Part shown: positions 45,105-54,056 of the stretch, piece by piece | How the letters are laid out: each line of letters begins with the position of its first letter | Position numbering within the stretch: the first letter of the stretch is position 1 | Assembly (NCBI GenBank): GCA_958295785.1 | Contig: OY282377.1 | Location: 1,688,394-1,752,393 of the forward strand | DNA: 64,000 nt | Reading direction: 5' to 3' | Source: an uncultured Latescibacterota bacterium | Lineage (GTDB): Bacteria > Latescibacterota > UBA2968 | Notes under the pieces: model-generated | Database searches by the model: none | Told to the model about the DNA's origin: nothing | Seen by the model: only the letters and a program-made list of their open reading frames with translations | Position numbers and translations under genes: made by a program

Positions 45105-47480
45105 TCAATCCGACAGAGGGAAAAGCGTTTCGAATACCTCGTCTGTGCGGTTTCGCCAACTCGCCCAGCCCGCGCCGTCGTTGATTTCGCCGCCTGTAAA
45201 TGTGTATCCTCTTTTGTGCAACAGCCGGGCAAAGGACGCCGTGCTTTTGCCCAAATCATTTCCCTCCATTGGGCTTCGCAAATCGTATTTTCCCCAGTCC
45301 AAATAAATTTTTATGGGCCATTGGGTTGACGCCGCAAAGACCAACCCGGCATCGTTGGCCTCGGCGGTCTGATCCCACGACATGGATTGGATGGCGAGTT
45401 TGCCAAATATTTCCGGATGTGTAAAGGTCGCGTAAAAAGCCATAAACCCGCCGTAAATGGCACCCGTATTTGCCCGGCCCTCGCGGCGCTTGATCGCGCG
45501 ATACGTCTGTTCGATATAAGGCACGATTTCATCGGTAAAAACCCGCATGTAAGCATCGCGCTTTTCCCCCACATACTCGGAATATCCACCGCCAAAAAGA
45601 GACGGAACAAAAACCACAATGACGGGACGCACGCGCGTGCCAATAATATTGTCCAGCGAAACATCCACTTTCCCGACCGACCAGTGTCGGCGCGCCGCGT
45701 GAACGTAAACAACGGGATACGGTTCACTGCTTTGGGCATAGTCCGCAGGCAGGTAAATCTCCAATTTGCGAGGCCCCCGAATCGCCGCGCTCTCAAAACT
45801 CAGGGAATCAATTTTGCCGCGAACTCCGTCTCGCGGCTTTTTCAGATGATCGGGAAACTGCCAGCGCGGCATCCCAAACCATGAGGCGCGACCAAAAAAG
45901 AGCGAGCGAATTTGTCGCGGGTTGTGCGGGTCCGGAACAGACCGCTGTAAGTTGAGCGTATAGTGATAGGTGATGCGGGCGTCCGCTTCGAGGTGGGCCG
46001 TATAATAGAACAAATCCGTCCCTTCAACGCGGCGCATGGGCTGATCGAATCGCCGCCCGGTGTGATCGCCCGTTACGCTCACGTCGTTCGCGTCGCCGCG
46101 ATACACGAAATGCGCGAGATGATCGCCTTCCAAAATCGGAAAGGTCTTTTGTTGCGCCATAAACGAGTCGATCCGCGCTTTCTTATCTGTGGCTCGATTG
46201 ACTTCTGCGACAACTCGCGCAAACCGCGAGTTCGCTATCGTCCCCTCCCGCTTGCCCGTTGCCGCTGCGATTCCGGGTATGACTTCAACGCAGGCGATTT
46301 CCGACATGCTGCGCGCGTAAAACCTGCCATTGGCAAAGCTGGCGTGTGACCATGCGATATCGTCAAAAAGTGCCAACCGAGCGGTTTCCCGATACCCGTC
46401 CCCCGAAGCCCGTGCGACCGCCAATTTGCCGTCTTTTGTCGCAATGACGAGATGATCGTCCACGACAATGGGCAACCCATCGCCCGGCGCGCGCGATTGC
46501 CACAAGCGTTCTCCCGTGTCCGCGCTGATGCAAGTGAGAATGCGGCGGTTATAGCCAAACAGCAGGCCCTCGTTAAAAACCGCGTCTATGTACGTCCTTC
46601 GGATGTGGCGCGTGCGCCAAATTTCCGCAACCGCAAAGGTGTCGCCCTCTGCCCGCACGCCCACCAGCATCCCGCCGTTCTTCACAAAATATCGGCCTTC
46701 GCCAACCGCGACCGGATGCCCGCTCGTGTTGACCGCGCCGGTATGCCCGCGATGGGCGAATTGCCAGAGCACGTCGCCGGTTTCAGGCGATAGCCCCGCG
46801 AGAGAGGTGTTGCCGAGAAAAACCAAGTGTTTGCGATTGCCAACCGCGAACAGGCCCGGCGATTGGTAATCGACCGCATCGGCAAGGGCCGACCAGATCA
46901 AATCGCCGGATTCGGGATCAAACGCCGACATGGCATGCCTACCCCCTGTTTGCACAATCAGGCGATTGTCGCATAAAATTGGCGATGAAGTAAATCCCCA
47001 GAACGGTGCTTTGGCCCCATAGTCCGCAACGAGATCGACCGCCCAGAGTTTTTCGCCCGTCTTCGCATCGAGCGCGAACAGGTTGCCCCGAGGGCCTAGG
47101 GCGATGACCTTGTCTTCGGTCAAAACAGGCGTTGACAAGGGGCCGCTTTGCGAGCCGTAATGCCCCAAATACGCGGCGCCGATCTTGTATTTCCATCGCT
47201 CTGCCCCGTCTTCGGCATTGAGCCCAATGACATAATCAAAAATCTCGTCGGAAAACATCGTCACAGCCAGGTCGCCGCGCACAGAAACGGGCGAATATCC
47301 CGCGCCGAGCGGCTTTTTCCAAACGACCTTCAGCGCGTAGGGCTGATCGTCCGGAAAGACGCCCGCATCGTCAACCCGAAAATTTCGATTGCGCCCGCCC
47401 CAATTCGGCCAGTCTGTTTCCGCAACTGTCGCTTGAGACAAGCAGAAAATCAGAAGCAGTATCTTTATTTGGAGGTGCAT
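45105..47480 (-). CDS. Secreted PQQ-like beta-propeller fused to a catalytically altered esterase-fold domain
   Basis: A signal peptide (about 1-20) precedes WPNWGGRNRNF, typical of PQQ-like outer-membrane/periplasmic propellers, and repeats such as LFALDAKTGEKLWAV to about residue 400. The C-terminal third (about 520-791) resembles the esterase D/feruloyl esterase fold (LEIYLPADYAQS, YPVVYVHAARR, VFVPSLFGGGYSEY). The nucleophile elbow, normally GxSxGG, reads GAIYGGFM, and the histidine loop near NDGAGWASWR lacks the His, so hydrolase activity is doubtful. It may be a binding protein. GGAGG lies before the ATG. Confidence 0.8.
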   Translation of the reverse strand: MHLQIKILLLIFCLSQATVAETDWPNWGGRNRNFRVDDAGVFPDDQPYALKVVWKKPLGAGYSPVSVRGDLAVTMFSDEIFDYVIGLNAEDGAERWKYKIGAAYLGHYGSQSGPLSTPVLTEDKVIALGPRGNLFALDAKTGEKLWAVDLVADYGAKAPFWGFTSSPILCDNRLIVQTGGRHAMSAFDPESGDLIWSALADAVDYQSPGLFAVGNRKHLVFLGNTSLAGLSPETGDVLWQFAHRGHTGAVNTSGHPVAVGEGRYFVKNGGMLVGVRAEGDTFAVAEIWRTRHIRRTYIDAVFNEGLLFGYNRRILTCISADTGERLWQSRAPGDGLPIVVDDHLVIATKDGKLAVARASGDGYRETARLALFDDIAWSHASFANGRFYARSMSEIACVEVIPGIAAATGKREGTIANSRFARVVAEVNRATDKKARIDSFMAQQKTFPILEGDHLAHFVYRGDANDVSVTGDHTGRRFDQPMRRVEGTDLFYYTAHLEADARITYHYTLNLQRSVPDPHNPRQIRSLFFGRASWFGMPRWQFPDHLKKPRDGVRGKIDSLSFESAAIRGPRKLEIYLPADYAQSSEPYPVVYVHAARRHWSVGKVDVSLDNIIGTRVRPVIVVFVPSLFGGGYSEYVGEKRDAYMRVFTDEIVPYIEQTYRAIKRREGRANTGAIYGGFMAFYATFTHPEIFGKLAIQSMSWDQTAEANDAGLVFAASTQWPIKIYLDWGKYDLRSPMEGNDLGKSTASFARLLHKRGYTFTGGEINDGAGWASWRNRTDEVFETLFPLSD

Positions 47481-47547
47481 AATTTTCTCGATTAGGAGAG
47501 TGGAGAGCGGCTGGGCGGACTAACCCCTAACCACTGCCTTTCGCCTC

Positions 47548-48057
47548 TCACTTTTGCCGCCAGATTTCCCATACGAGGTGCGAGAGTTCGGGAACGATGA
47601 GTTTTTCCATTGCCAGGCGCACTGCGCCAGACGAGCCGGGCATACAGAAGATCATGGTGTCTTTGTACACGCCTGCAACAGCGCGCGAGAGCATGGCCCC
47701 CGAGCCGATGTCTTCCCATGAGAGAAAGCGAAAGACTTCGCCAAAGCCGTCGAGGCGTTTTTCGAGCAGGCCCGTGACGGCTTCATAGGTGGTGTCGCGT
47801 GCGGCAATGCCCGTGCCCCCATTGGTGAGAATGACGTGGCATTCGCCCGCTTCGGCGATTTGTTTGATCAGGTTGCGAATCTGCGCGGCATCGTCTTTGA
47901 CCACGCGATAAAAAGCGATTTTGTGACCGGCGGCTTCAACCAATTCGCCGATGATTTTGCCGCTTTTGTCATCGGCTTTGGTGCGCGTGTCGCTGATGGT
48001 GAGCACCGCACAAGTGACGGGGTCTTTGGCCTGCTCAATGTGGTCTGCATAAGGCAT
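47548..48057 (-). CDS. moaB: Molybdenum cofactor biosynthesis protein MoaB/MogA family
   Basis: This 169-residue protein matches the molybdopterin-binding MoaB fold: AVLTISDTRTKADDKSG at the start, LTNGGTGIAARDTTYE (about 78-93) as the binding loop, and GSGAMLSRAVAG with MPGSSGAVRLA near the end. It adenylylates molybdopterin in related proteins. No other moa gene is nearby. Confidence 0.92.
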   Translation of the reverse strand: MPYADHIEQAKDPVTCAVLTISDTRTKADDKSGKIIGELVEAAGHKIAFYRVVKDDAAQIRNLIKQIAEAGECHVILTNGGTGIAARDTTYEAVTGLLEKRLDGFGEVFRFLSWEDIGSGAMLSRAVAGVYKDTMIFCMPGSSGAVRLAMEKLIVPELSHLVWEIWRQK

Positions 48058-48125
48058 GGGAACTCCTCGGTGTAAAAGCGCGTTTGGGATTGTCGATTGA
48101 TCAATGATGGTTCATGGCGCGTTTC

Positions 48126-48899
48126 TCAGGAAAGACCCATTGCAATCAGGTTGTCATAGCTGATTTTGAGGCTGTCGAAGGGGTCGCGGTCGTAACAGCG
48201 GTCTTGTTCCACGATGTACCAGCGCGTGCCGGATTCGCGGCCCGCTTCAAAAATGGCGGGCCAATTGAGATTGCCTTCGCCGACTTCGGCAAAGCGCGTT
48301 TCCCGGCCTTCCACGGCCATGTCTTTGACGTGGACGAGGTCGATGCGGCTCTTGGCTTTGCGGATCCATTCGGCGGGATCTGCGCCCCCTGCCTGCACCC
48401 AATAGACGTCAATTTCGAGTTGTACCGCTTTGGGATCCGATTCCCGCAAGATGATCTCGAGGGCCGTGCGGTTGCCGAATTTTTGAAATTCAAAGTTGTG
48501 ATTGTGATACGCGAACGTCAGGCCCGCGTCCGCGAGTTTGCGTCCCACTTCTGAAGCGTCTTTGGCAAAGCGAACATACCCGGCTTCGCCCTCTTCCCGA
48601 TAGGATTGCGGCAGGCTGCCTATCGCGGGATAGTTGCATCCCCAAAGGAGATGTTCGTCAATCACGGCTTGCGCGTTGTCGCGCATGCGGTCAAAGCCCG
48701 TGTGCGTGGCGCAAATTTCAACGCCATGGTCATCGGCAATTTGTTTGAGTTCTGCCGGAGCAATCGGGCCAAAACCCGACACCTGCATGGCGTCGTACCC
48801 CATGGCTTTGACTTTTCTGATGGATTCGGCAATGCCCGCCGGGGTTTTCGTAAAATCGCGCACCGTGTACATTTGCGCGGCGATCGCGGTTTTGGGCAT
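48126..48899 (-). CDS. Sugar phosphate isomerase/epimerase-like TIM barrel
   Basis: This is a 257-residue xylose-isomerase-like TIM-barrel (AP_endonuc_2). The ATG at 48899 follows AAAGGAGAA. AQMYTVRDF at the N-terminus, ATHTGFD, AYHNHNFEF (about 135) and LVHVKDM (about 195) with IVEQDRC supply the histidine and acidic metal ligands. Substrate unknown. The gene is divergent from the transketolase-like gene, with 177 bp between, which may hold both promoters. Confidence 0.88.
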   Translation of the reverse strand: MPKTAIAAQMYTVRDFTKTPAGIAESIRKVKAMGYDAMQVSGFGPIAPAELKQIADDHGVEICATHTGFDRMRDNAQAVIDEHLLWGCNYPAIGSLPQSYREEGEAGYVRFAKDASEVGRKLADAGLTFAYHNHNFEFQKFGNRTALEIILRESDPKAVQLEIDVYWVQAGGADPAEWIRKAKSRIDLVHVKDMAVEGRETRFAEVGEGNLNWPAIFEAGRESGTRWYIVEQDRCYDRDPFDSLKISYDNLIAMGLS

Positions 48900-49076
48900 G
48901 ATGTTCTCCTTTCTGAATGCGTTAAAAGCTGTGTGGCGTCTCCTTTCTCTAAACATAATACAGACATGCCGCGGAATCCAGAATTTTGTATCTGGGCTTT
49001 TTTCTGGCTTGTTGCGCGGGGAACGTTTATTTTACAACCGCAAATGGCGATCTGTTCATCACTTTTTGGAGCAATT

Positions 49077-51329
49077 ATGGCAACTGCGAAAACGTTGATC
49101 AAAAAGCAAAAGGGGCGCAATGACGCGCTGTTGAACCAAACGCATTTTCTCGGGCGAGAAATCGCTTCTGATGTGTTGGCACTGCATCTCGATATTGCCA
49201 CAACCGAGACGCTCGGCGAGACGGAAGACCGCGCGTTGACCGCGTTACAAATCGAAGGCGCGCGCACGGCGATTCGGGCGCTGGCGTCTCTGGCCGAGAT
49301 CGGGGAATTGGATCACTTGGGCGGCGGGTTGGAACTGATCCCCGGCTTGTTGATGACCCTTGCGATTGTGGATTACGAGCAGCGCGCTTACACCATCGAA
49401 CACGCGCACACGAGCATCGGGTATTATTCGGCTCTGGCCGCGTTTGGATTTGTCGAGGCCGACCGCGTGGTCGAAACCTTTCGGCGCGGGCTGGATTTTC
49501 CAGGGCATGTGGCGTGGTTGCCTGGAGGGACGCAACTCAACGGCGGGCGTCTGGGCGTCATGATCCCGACGGCTGCGGGCTTGGCATTGGGCAAAAGAGC
49601 CTTGTGCGACCAGGCGTGGGTCATTGCCCATTGCGGGGATGCGGGATGGATTTCGGGGCAGGCGCTCAATGGGTTTAATGCCGCGTCTGTCCACGGCGCG
49701 CCGATTACTTATGTGATGCACCGCAACGGCATTCAGTTGTCCGGCAGCACGGCAAGCATTATGGATGTGGATCCCCGAAGCGTCATTGCCGCACTCGGCA
49801 TTGAGGTGTTGGAAATCGCATCGCTCCACGACAATGCCGCGCTCTATGCGGCGTATCGAGAGGGCTATGGCCTCGCGCAACAGGGCAAGCCGAGTTTGAT
49901 TTATCCCACCGGATTTTCGGGCGAAGATGTGACGCTGAAGACCTTTGGCGAACGCTATGGCCTCGCAGACGCCGTAGAGGCGTTTGCCGCACGCCACGAT
50001 GTGCCGATAGACAAACCCGTGTGGATCCCGGGGTCCTTGATGAGTTTCCGCGATACAGAGCCGATGCTGGAATGTCTGTTTTTGGTCAATGCGTTGCCCG
50101 GCGGCGAGAATCACCACGACGGGAGCATGCAGGGTCGCAATGCCGCAGAGGTGCTCAACGGCGCGATGTTTCAACCCACAGCAGAACAAGGCCATGCTCT
50201 TGCAACCCTGCAAAACAGGGGCACGCGCACTGTCATCACAAAAGCCAGACCCGCCCCCGGAAGCGCGAATCTGGCAATGTCCGATGAAAAAGCCGCAACA
50301 GTCGAATTGCCGACCGAGAAAGCGAGTCCGCGCGATGGCGCGGCCGCGGCATACACCTTGCTGGCCGAGACGCATCCCGACCGCGTGTTTGTGGTGAGTT
50401 GCGATCTCGACCCCTCGACAAAATTGTCGCCTGCGCGGGCGCATCTGTCAGACGATCACCAGTTCGAGATGAGCATCGAGGAACAAGCCGCTGCGCTGAT
50501 GGCAAATGGCTTGGCGATGAGTTCCGATGAACCGCAGCTCAATGTGGTCTCGACCTTTGCCGCGTTTTTTGAAGGGATCGCCCGCGAAGGCTTTGACATG
50601 TGGCAGTATCAGCGCAATTTGAATGGGATCAACGAGGGGCTCAACGTGGTGTTTCACCTCTCGCATGTGGGCGCGTGTACCGGGCGCGATCACTTCTCGG
50701 GGTGGGGCCTCGATTGGATCAACGTGGGCCTGACGTATTTGCCCTATTTGCACCGGTTTTACGCCCCTGCCGATGCGCGCGTGGCCTTTTTGGCGGTGAA
50801 AGACATGGCCGCGCACTACGGCGGACACATCATTGGCATCCCGCGCGATTCGGGTTTGCCCATTTTGCAAGCGCAGGATGGATCAGGCCCCCTGTGGCAT
50901 CCGAGTCAGGCATGGGAGGCGATAACGGCCTATCGCAAATACGCGGGGGCAAAGCACGCGATTTTGGCTTTTGGCGCGCCGGCCTTTTTGGCCTCAGAGG
51001 CTGCGGAGACCCTCGCGGCGTCCGGCATTTCAACAGATGTGTATGTCGTCAACGGGTTGCCCCTGCCCGACGGCGCGTTGGACAATGTGCTGAAAAATTA
51101 CGCGGGCGTGGCGACCGTTGAAGATGGAAAGATCGGAACGTGCGAAACGGGCCTGCGCGGATTCGCGGGGCTGGTGAGCACGGCATGCACTGGCATTGCC
51201 CACGCGCATGTGGGGATTACGGATCCGCGCATCGCGCCATCGGAAGGACTCGAAAAAACCTGGGCCCACTTCGGCATTACCGCAGAGGCGTTGGTTGAGG
51301 TGGTTGAGGAGATGAGGCGGGAGGCGTAA
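49077..51329 (+). CDS. Transketolase-like TPP enzyme
   Basis: This is a 750-residue enzyme with the two TPP domains of the transketolase/DXS/E1 group. HTSIGYYSALAAFG (about 104-117), GDAGWISGQALNG with a later HRN (about 190-225) form the TPP-binding region, and FEMSIEEQAAALMANGLA (about 463-480) carries the catalytic Glu of the second domain. SHVGACTGRDHFSGWGLDW is an unusual stretch in place of the common transketolase HDS motif, so the donor sugar may differ. GGAG lies before the ATG at 49077. It may work with the two flanking sugar-isomerase-like proteins. Confidence 0.82.
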   Translation: MATAKTLIKKQKGRNDALLNQTHFLGREIASDVLALHLDIATTETLGETEDRALTALQIEGARTAIRALASLAEIGELDHLGGGLELIPGLLMTLAIVDYEQRAYTIEHAHTSIGYYSALAAFGFVEADRVVETFRRGLDFPGHVAWLPGGTQLNGGRLGVMIPTAAGLALGKRALCDQAWVIAHCGDAGWISGQALNGFNAASVHGAPITYVMHRNGIQLSGSTASIMDVDPRSVIAALGIEVLEIASLHDNAALYAAYREGYGLAQQGKPSLIYPTGFSGEDVTLKTFGERYGLADAVEAFAARHDVPIDKPVWIPGSLMSFRDTEPMLECLFLVNALPGGENHHDGSMQGRNAAEVLNGAMFQPTAEQGHALATLQNRGTRTVITKARPAPGSANLAMSDEKAATVELPTEKASPRDGAAAAYTLLAETHPDRVFVVSCDLDPSTKLSPARAHLSDDHQFEMSIEEQAAALMANGLAMSSDEPQLNVVSTFAAFFEGIAREGFDMWQYQRNLNGINEGLNVVFHLSHVGACTGRDHFSGWGLDWINVGLTYLPYLHRFYAPADARVAFLAVKDMAAHYGGHIIGIPRDSGLPILQAQDGSGPLWHPSQAWEAITAYRKYAGAKHAILAFGAPAFLASEAAETLAASGISTDVYVVNGLPLPDGALDNVLKNYAGVATVEDGKIGTCETGLRGFAGLVSTACTGIAHAHVGITDPRIAPSEGLEKTWAHFGITAEALVEVVEEMRREA

Positions 51330-51399
51330 GGCGAAACTACGAAAAGCGCGAAAAGACGCGAAAATGCTTGGCTCCGGTGCTCATCCGAAAATAAAAGCA

Positions 51400-51471
51400 T
51401 CCCCTTAATCCGCGATCCAACAATAACAGCCCTTTTTCTATCGGAGAAATCCGCGGGAAAAAGGGCTGTTG
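51400..51471. terminator. R2 repeat fragment and 14-bp inverted repeat between convergent genes
   Basis: CCTTAATCCGCGATCC (R2) precedes a perfect inverted repeat, AACAGCCCTTTTTC and GAAAAAGGGCTGTT (51424-51471), with a 20-nt loop. It lies between the transketolase-like gene and the convergent isomerase gene and could end both transcripts, although the T tract is inside the stem. Confidence 0.45.
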
Positions 51472-51498
51472 GTTTGTGCAGGCGATCAATCAGAGCCA

Positions 51499-52248
51499 TC
51501 ACCCGGCCAATGCGCGCATGGTTTCCACGCATCGGGTCAGCGCGGGCACGGGATTTTCGACATCGGCTTCGTATTCGATGACAGCCATGCCGTCAAAGCC
51601 GGTCTTTTCCAGGCCTGCGACAAAGGCCGGCAGATCGAGCGTGCCTTCGCCGACGACCGTGTCGTGCCACTGACCGTTGGGGTCAAAGACGAAATCTTTG
51701 TAGTGGACGCCGTAGATCTGCCCGGCGAAATCTGTCGTCCATTTGACGGGGTTGCCCTGGCGAGGGCCAATTTGCAAGGCCCAGGCCGTGTCGATGCACA
51801 GGCCGATTTCGGGCGCGCCCAGGCCGATCAGGTGTTTGAGAACCCCGGGTTGTCCGCCAAAGTGATACCCACCGTGACAGTGAATGCCCACGCGAATGCC
51901 GTATTCCCGGCTCCAGGCGCGCACCTGTGTGATGGCTTTGGGGTAGGATTCGAGTTGAAAATGGCAGGAGATGTGTTTGGCGCCGGCAAGGGCCGCGCAC
52001 TCGAAAAAGCTCTTTTCACTGGGGTCGCCCGTGAAGGTTTGCACGCCGATAGAGATGACGGAAACCCCCGCGTCGTTGTAGGTTTTGACGATCTCTCGCC
52101 AGCTATCGGGGTCTCTGAAATTGGCGTGAACTTGGCAGACTTCGATTTTGTCCAAGCCGATGTCTCTGACTTTTTGGGCCACGTCGGCATTGTCTTTGAA
52201 GTGGCGAAAACAAAAACTTTGGACGCCGTAATCCAGGGCTGCGCTCAT
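51499..52248 (-). CDS. Sugar phosphate isomerase/epimerase-like TIM barrel
   Basis: This is a 249-residue AP_endonuc_2-type barrel distinct from the one at 48.1 kb. AAGGAG six bases upstream decides the ATG at 52248. Metal-binding parts: VCQVHANF (about 38), ISCHFQLE (about 92), IHCHGGYHFGG (about 118), LCIDTAWA (about 145), VHYKDFVFD (about 175) and VIEYEAD. Convergent with the transketolase-like gene. Confidence 0.87.
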   Translation of the reverse strand: MSAALDYGVQSFCFRHFKDNADVAQKVRDIGLDKIEVCQVHANFRDPDSWREIVKTYNDAGVSVISIGVQTFTGDPSEKSFFECAALAGAKHISCHFQLESYPKAITQVRAWSREYGIRVGIHCHGGYHFGGQPGVLKHLIGLGAPEIGLCIDTAWALQIGPRQGNPVKWTTDFAGQIYGVHYKDFVFDPNGQWHDTVVGEGTLDLPAFVAGLEKTGFDGMAVIEYEADVENPVPALTRCVETMRALAG

Positions 52249-52360
52249 GAATAACTCCTTGGGTTGGGTGTGGTGTTGGCGGCGATTACGCAATCCCGCC
52301 GGCTGTTTCCAATTTTTTGAACAGATCCGCGAAAAACGAGGTTGTCATTGGGAATCTGCA

Positions 52361-52470
52361 AGCGGGCGAGCACGGGGGCATCGCCCCTACATTTGTTTTC
52401 GTTCGCGTCATGTGTCTGGATCGCGGATTAAGGGATTGCGCGGATTGCACCCGCTGTGTCCTCTGTGTTC
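52361..52470. repeat. R1 followed by R2
   Basis: R1 at 52361-52396 (GGGCGAGCACGGGGGCATCG) and R2 at about 52415-52455 (TCTGGATCGCGGATTAAGGG). They mark the left edge of the defence island. Confidence 0.6.
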
Positions 52471-52478
52471 ATCCCTGC

Positions 52479-53603
52479 TTACATCACGCGGAGATCCGCC
52501 TTCAAAAAATCTTCAATAACCCGTGCTTCCCAATCTGGATAAGCGTCGGAATCAGCATCAAATTTTTTCCAAGCCCGATTCAAAAGACCCACGGGGGAAT
52601 CTTGTTCATTGCTAAACATTTGGGGAGAAGATTCAACCAGCATATCGTCAATGGTCTGCTGTAGTTCAGGCAGAAATATTTCCTCATAGTATCGAAAATA
52701 ATCTTCGATAATCCCCATAGTCTGAGCAATTTTCTCCCATTCTCCTTCTAGTTTATCGGCTTCAGCGTTGTCTCCCATTCTCCTAACCCGATCAGCAAGC
52801 AGTCGAACCCTCAAAAAAGTGACTGGGTGAGAACAGTGTGCCAATTTATTGACTGGTACCTCAAACGCCTGTCGTCCATCCATTCTAAGATACATAGAAA
52901 AGGCCCTGAGAAAAGCAGGGCCACCAATGGAGAATCCAACAGCGTCGCAAAATATCTCTTGTATCCACGCATACCAAGTTTCAACAATAGTAACCCGCTT
53001 TGTTTCCTCATGTTGCGCTTGGAGGTCATTGCGTTGCACATTGGGTTCAAGAAGATCTGAGATAGTTGTTTGGAAATCCCGCGTCAGATCGTCCATCTCT
53101 AATTCGTGACAGGAATATAGAAGATGGCCGTATTCGTGAAAAAAGAGCGGAAGATAAAGAAGGCCGTGTTGGGCTGAAGATGGCATAAAGTAAATAGATG
53201 GTTTTATAGGAAAGATGCTAAATTCTTCGTCGCTGAGAGCAACGGGAATCTGCTCGGTGCTGGGACTGGATGCGTGGAGCCAACGCAGTATTTTCAGGCA
53301 GAGGCGATCCGAAGGCCGTGTACGCAGAATAGGGCTAACCCATCGCTGGTTGAACAGGCGAAATTCTCTTGTGACGGTCTGTGTCTCACTCAGAATATCG
53401 GATAGAATATCTCGTTGCCGAAGGTCGATATCTCGAAGATTTTGCATCACTTTTTGGTATAGGTCGTCGCATTTTTCAACTGCCCATGCATAGTAGGGCG
53501 TGAGTTCATCCGTAAGCGTCTTCGAGTTGGCGGGAAGAATTTTTTTGAGTCTGTCGATCTCCCGAAGCAAATCAGCGTTGTTTTGTCGGAGGATGTGGAA
53601 CAA
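52479..53603 (-). CDS. HEXXH zinc metalloprotease-like protein of a NACHT defence operon
   Basis: This is a 374-residue soluble protein. HEYGH (residues 156-160) and EIFCD (Glu216 to Asp220) form a gluzincin-type zinc site (HEXXH ... EXXXD), so it is probably an active peptidase. The rest is mainly helical. It starts at TTG (53603), immediately after the stop of the preceding gene, with AGGAGAG upstream: tight translational coupling. No known family recognised. As the last gene of the nuclease-NACHT operon it may be an effector or a processing enzyme; that role is inference. Confidence 0.7.
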   Translation of the reverse strand: MFHILRQNNADLLREIDRLKKILPANSKTLTDELTPYYAWAVEKCDDLYQKVMQNLRDIDLRQRDILSDILSETQTVTREFRLFNQRWVSPILRTRPSDRLCLKILRWLHASSPSTEQIPVALSDEEFSIFPIKPSIYFMPSSAQHGLLYLPLFFHEYGHLLYSCHELEMDDLTRDFQTTISDLLEPNVQRNDLQAQHEETKRVTIVETWYAWIQEIFCDAVGFSIGGPAFLRAFSMYLRMDGRQAFEVPVNKLAHCSHPVTFLRVRLLADRVRRMGDNAEADKLEGEWEKIAQTMGIIEDYFRYYEEIFLPELQQTIDDMLVESSPQMFSNEQDSPVGLLNRAWKKFDADSDAYPDWEARVIEDFLKADLRVM

Positions 53604-54056
53604 TTATATCTCTCCTAGCAACCGCGTTGCATCACTGTTGACCTGTTCCTCGAGCAGGTCGCGAAATGCCGCCAATACTTTCAGGACTTCGCGGCTGTCT
53701 CCGGGGCGTTCCGAATAAAACAATTGCCTAATCTGAGAAAGAGGATGTTCGAGAAATGGGGAACGAGATTGACCGCGATCTCGTTTTGCATGGACGTAAT
53801 TTTCCGCCAGATGACGCAGTCGGGCATCCACACCCAAGACAGGCTTTCGATGTCCATATTCGATGTCCTGAACGATCTTGTCCAGTTTCTGAAAAAAAGC
53901 CACAAGGGTTTCCCGCGCCTGTTCTGCGGCTTTTTTTCGGCTCGTATCGGGATAACCTCTGTCAGTCAACTTGCGGTGAATGGACAGGGTGTTAATCGCC
54001 GACAAGAGTTCCTGACTTTGTTGGAAACTCTGAATATCCAACCAATGTGTGCTCAT
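53604..54056 (-). CDS. Hypothetical 150-residue helical protein of the NACHT operon
   Basis: AGGAGG eight bases upstream decides the ATG. The product is predicted all-helical, charged, without signal or membrane segment (for example ETLVAFFQKLDKIVQDIEYG). No family recognised. It sits between the NACHT gene (52-bp gap) and the protease gene (no gap), so it may be an adaptor or inhibitor of the protease. Confidence 0.65.
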   Translation of the reverse strand: MSTHWLDIQSFQQSQELLSAINTLSIHRKLTDRGYPDTSRKKAAEQARETLVAFFQKLDKIVQDIEYGHRKPVLGVDARLRHLAENYVHAKRDRGQSRSPFLEHPLSQIRQLFYSERPGDSREVLKVLAAFRDLLEEQVNSDATRLLGEI

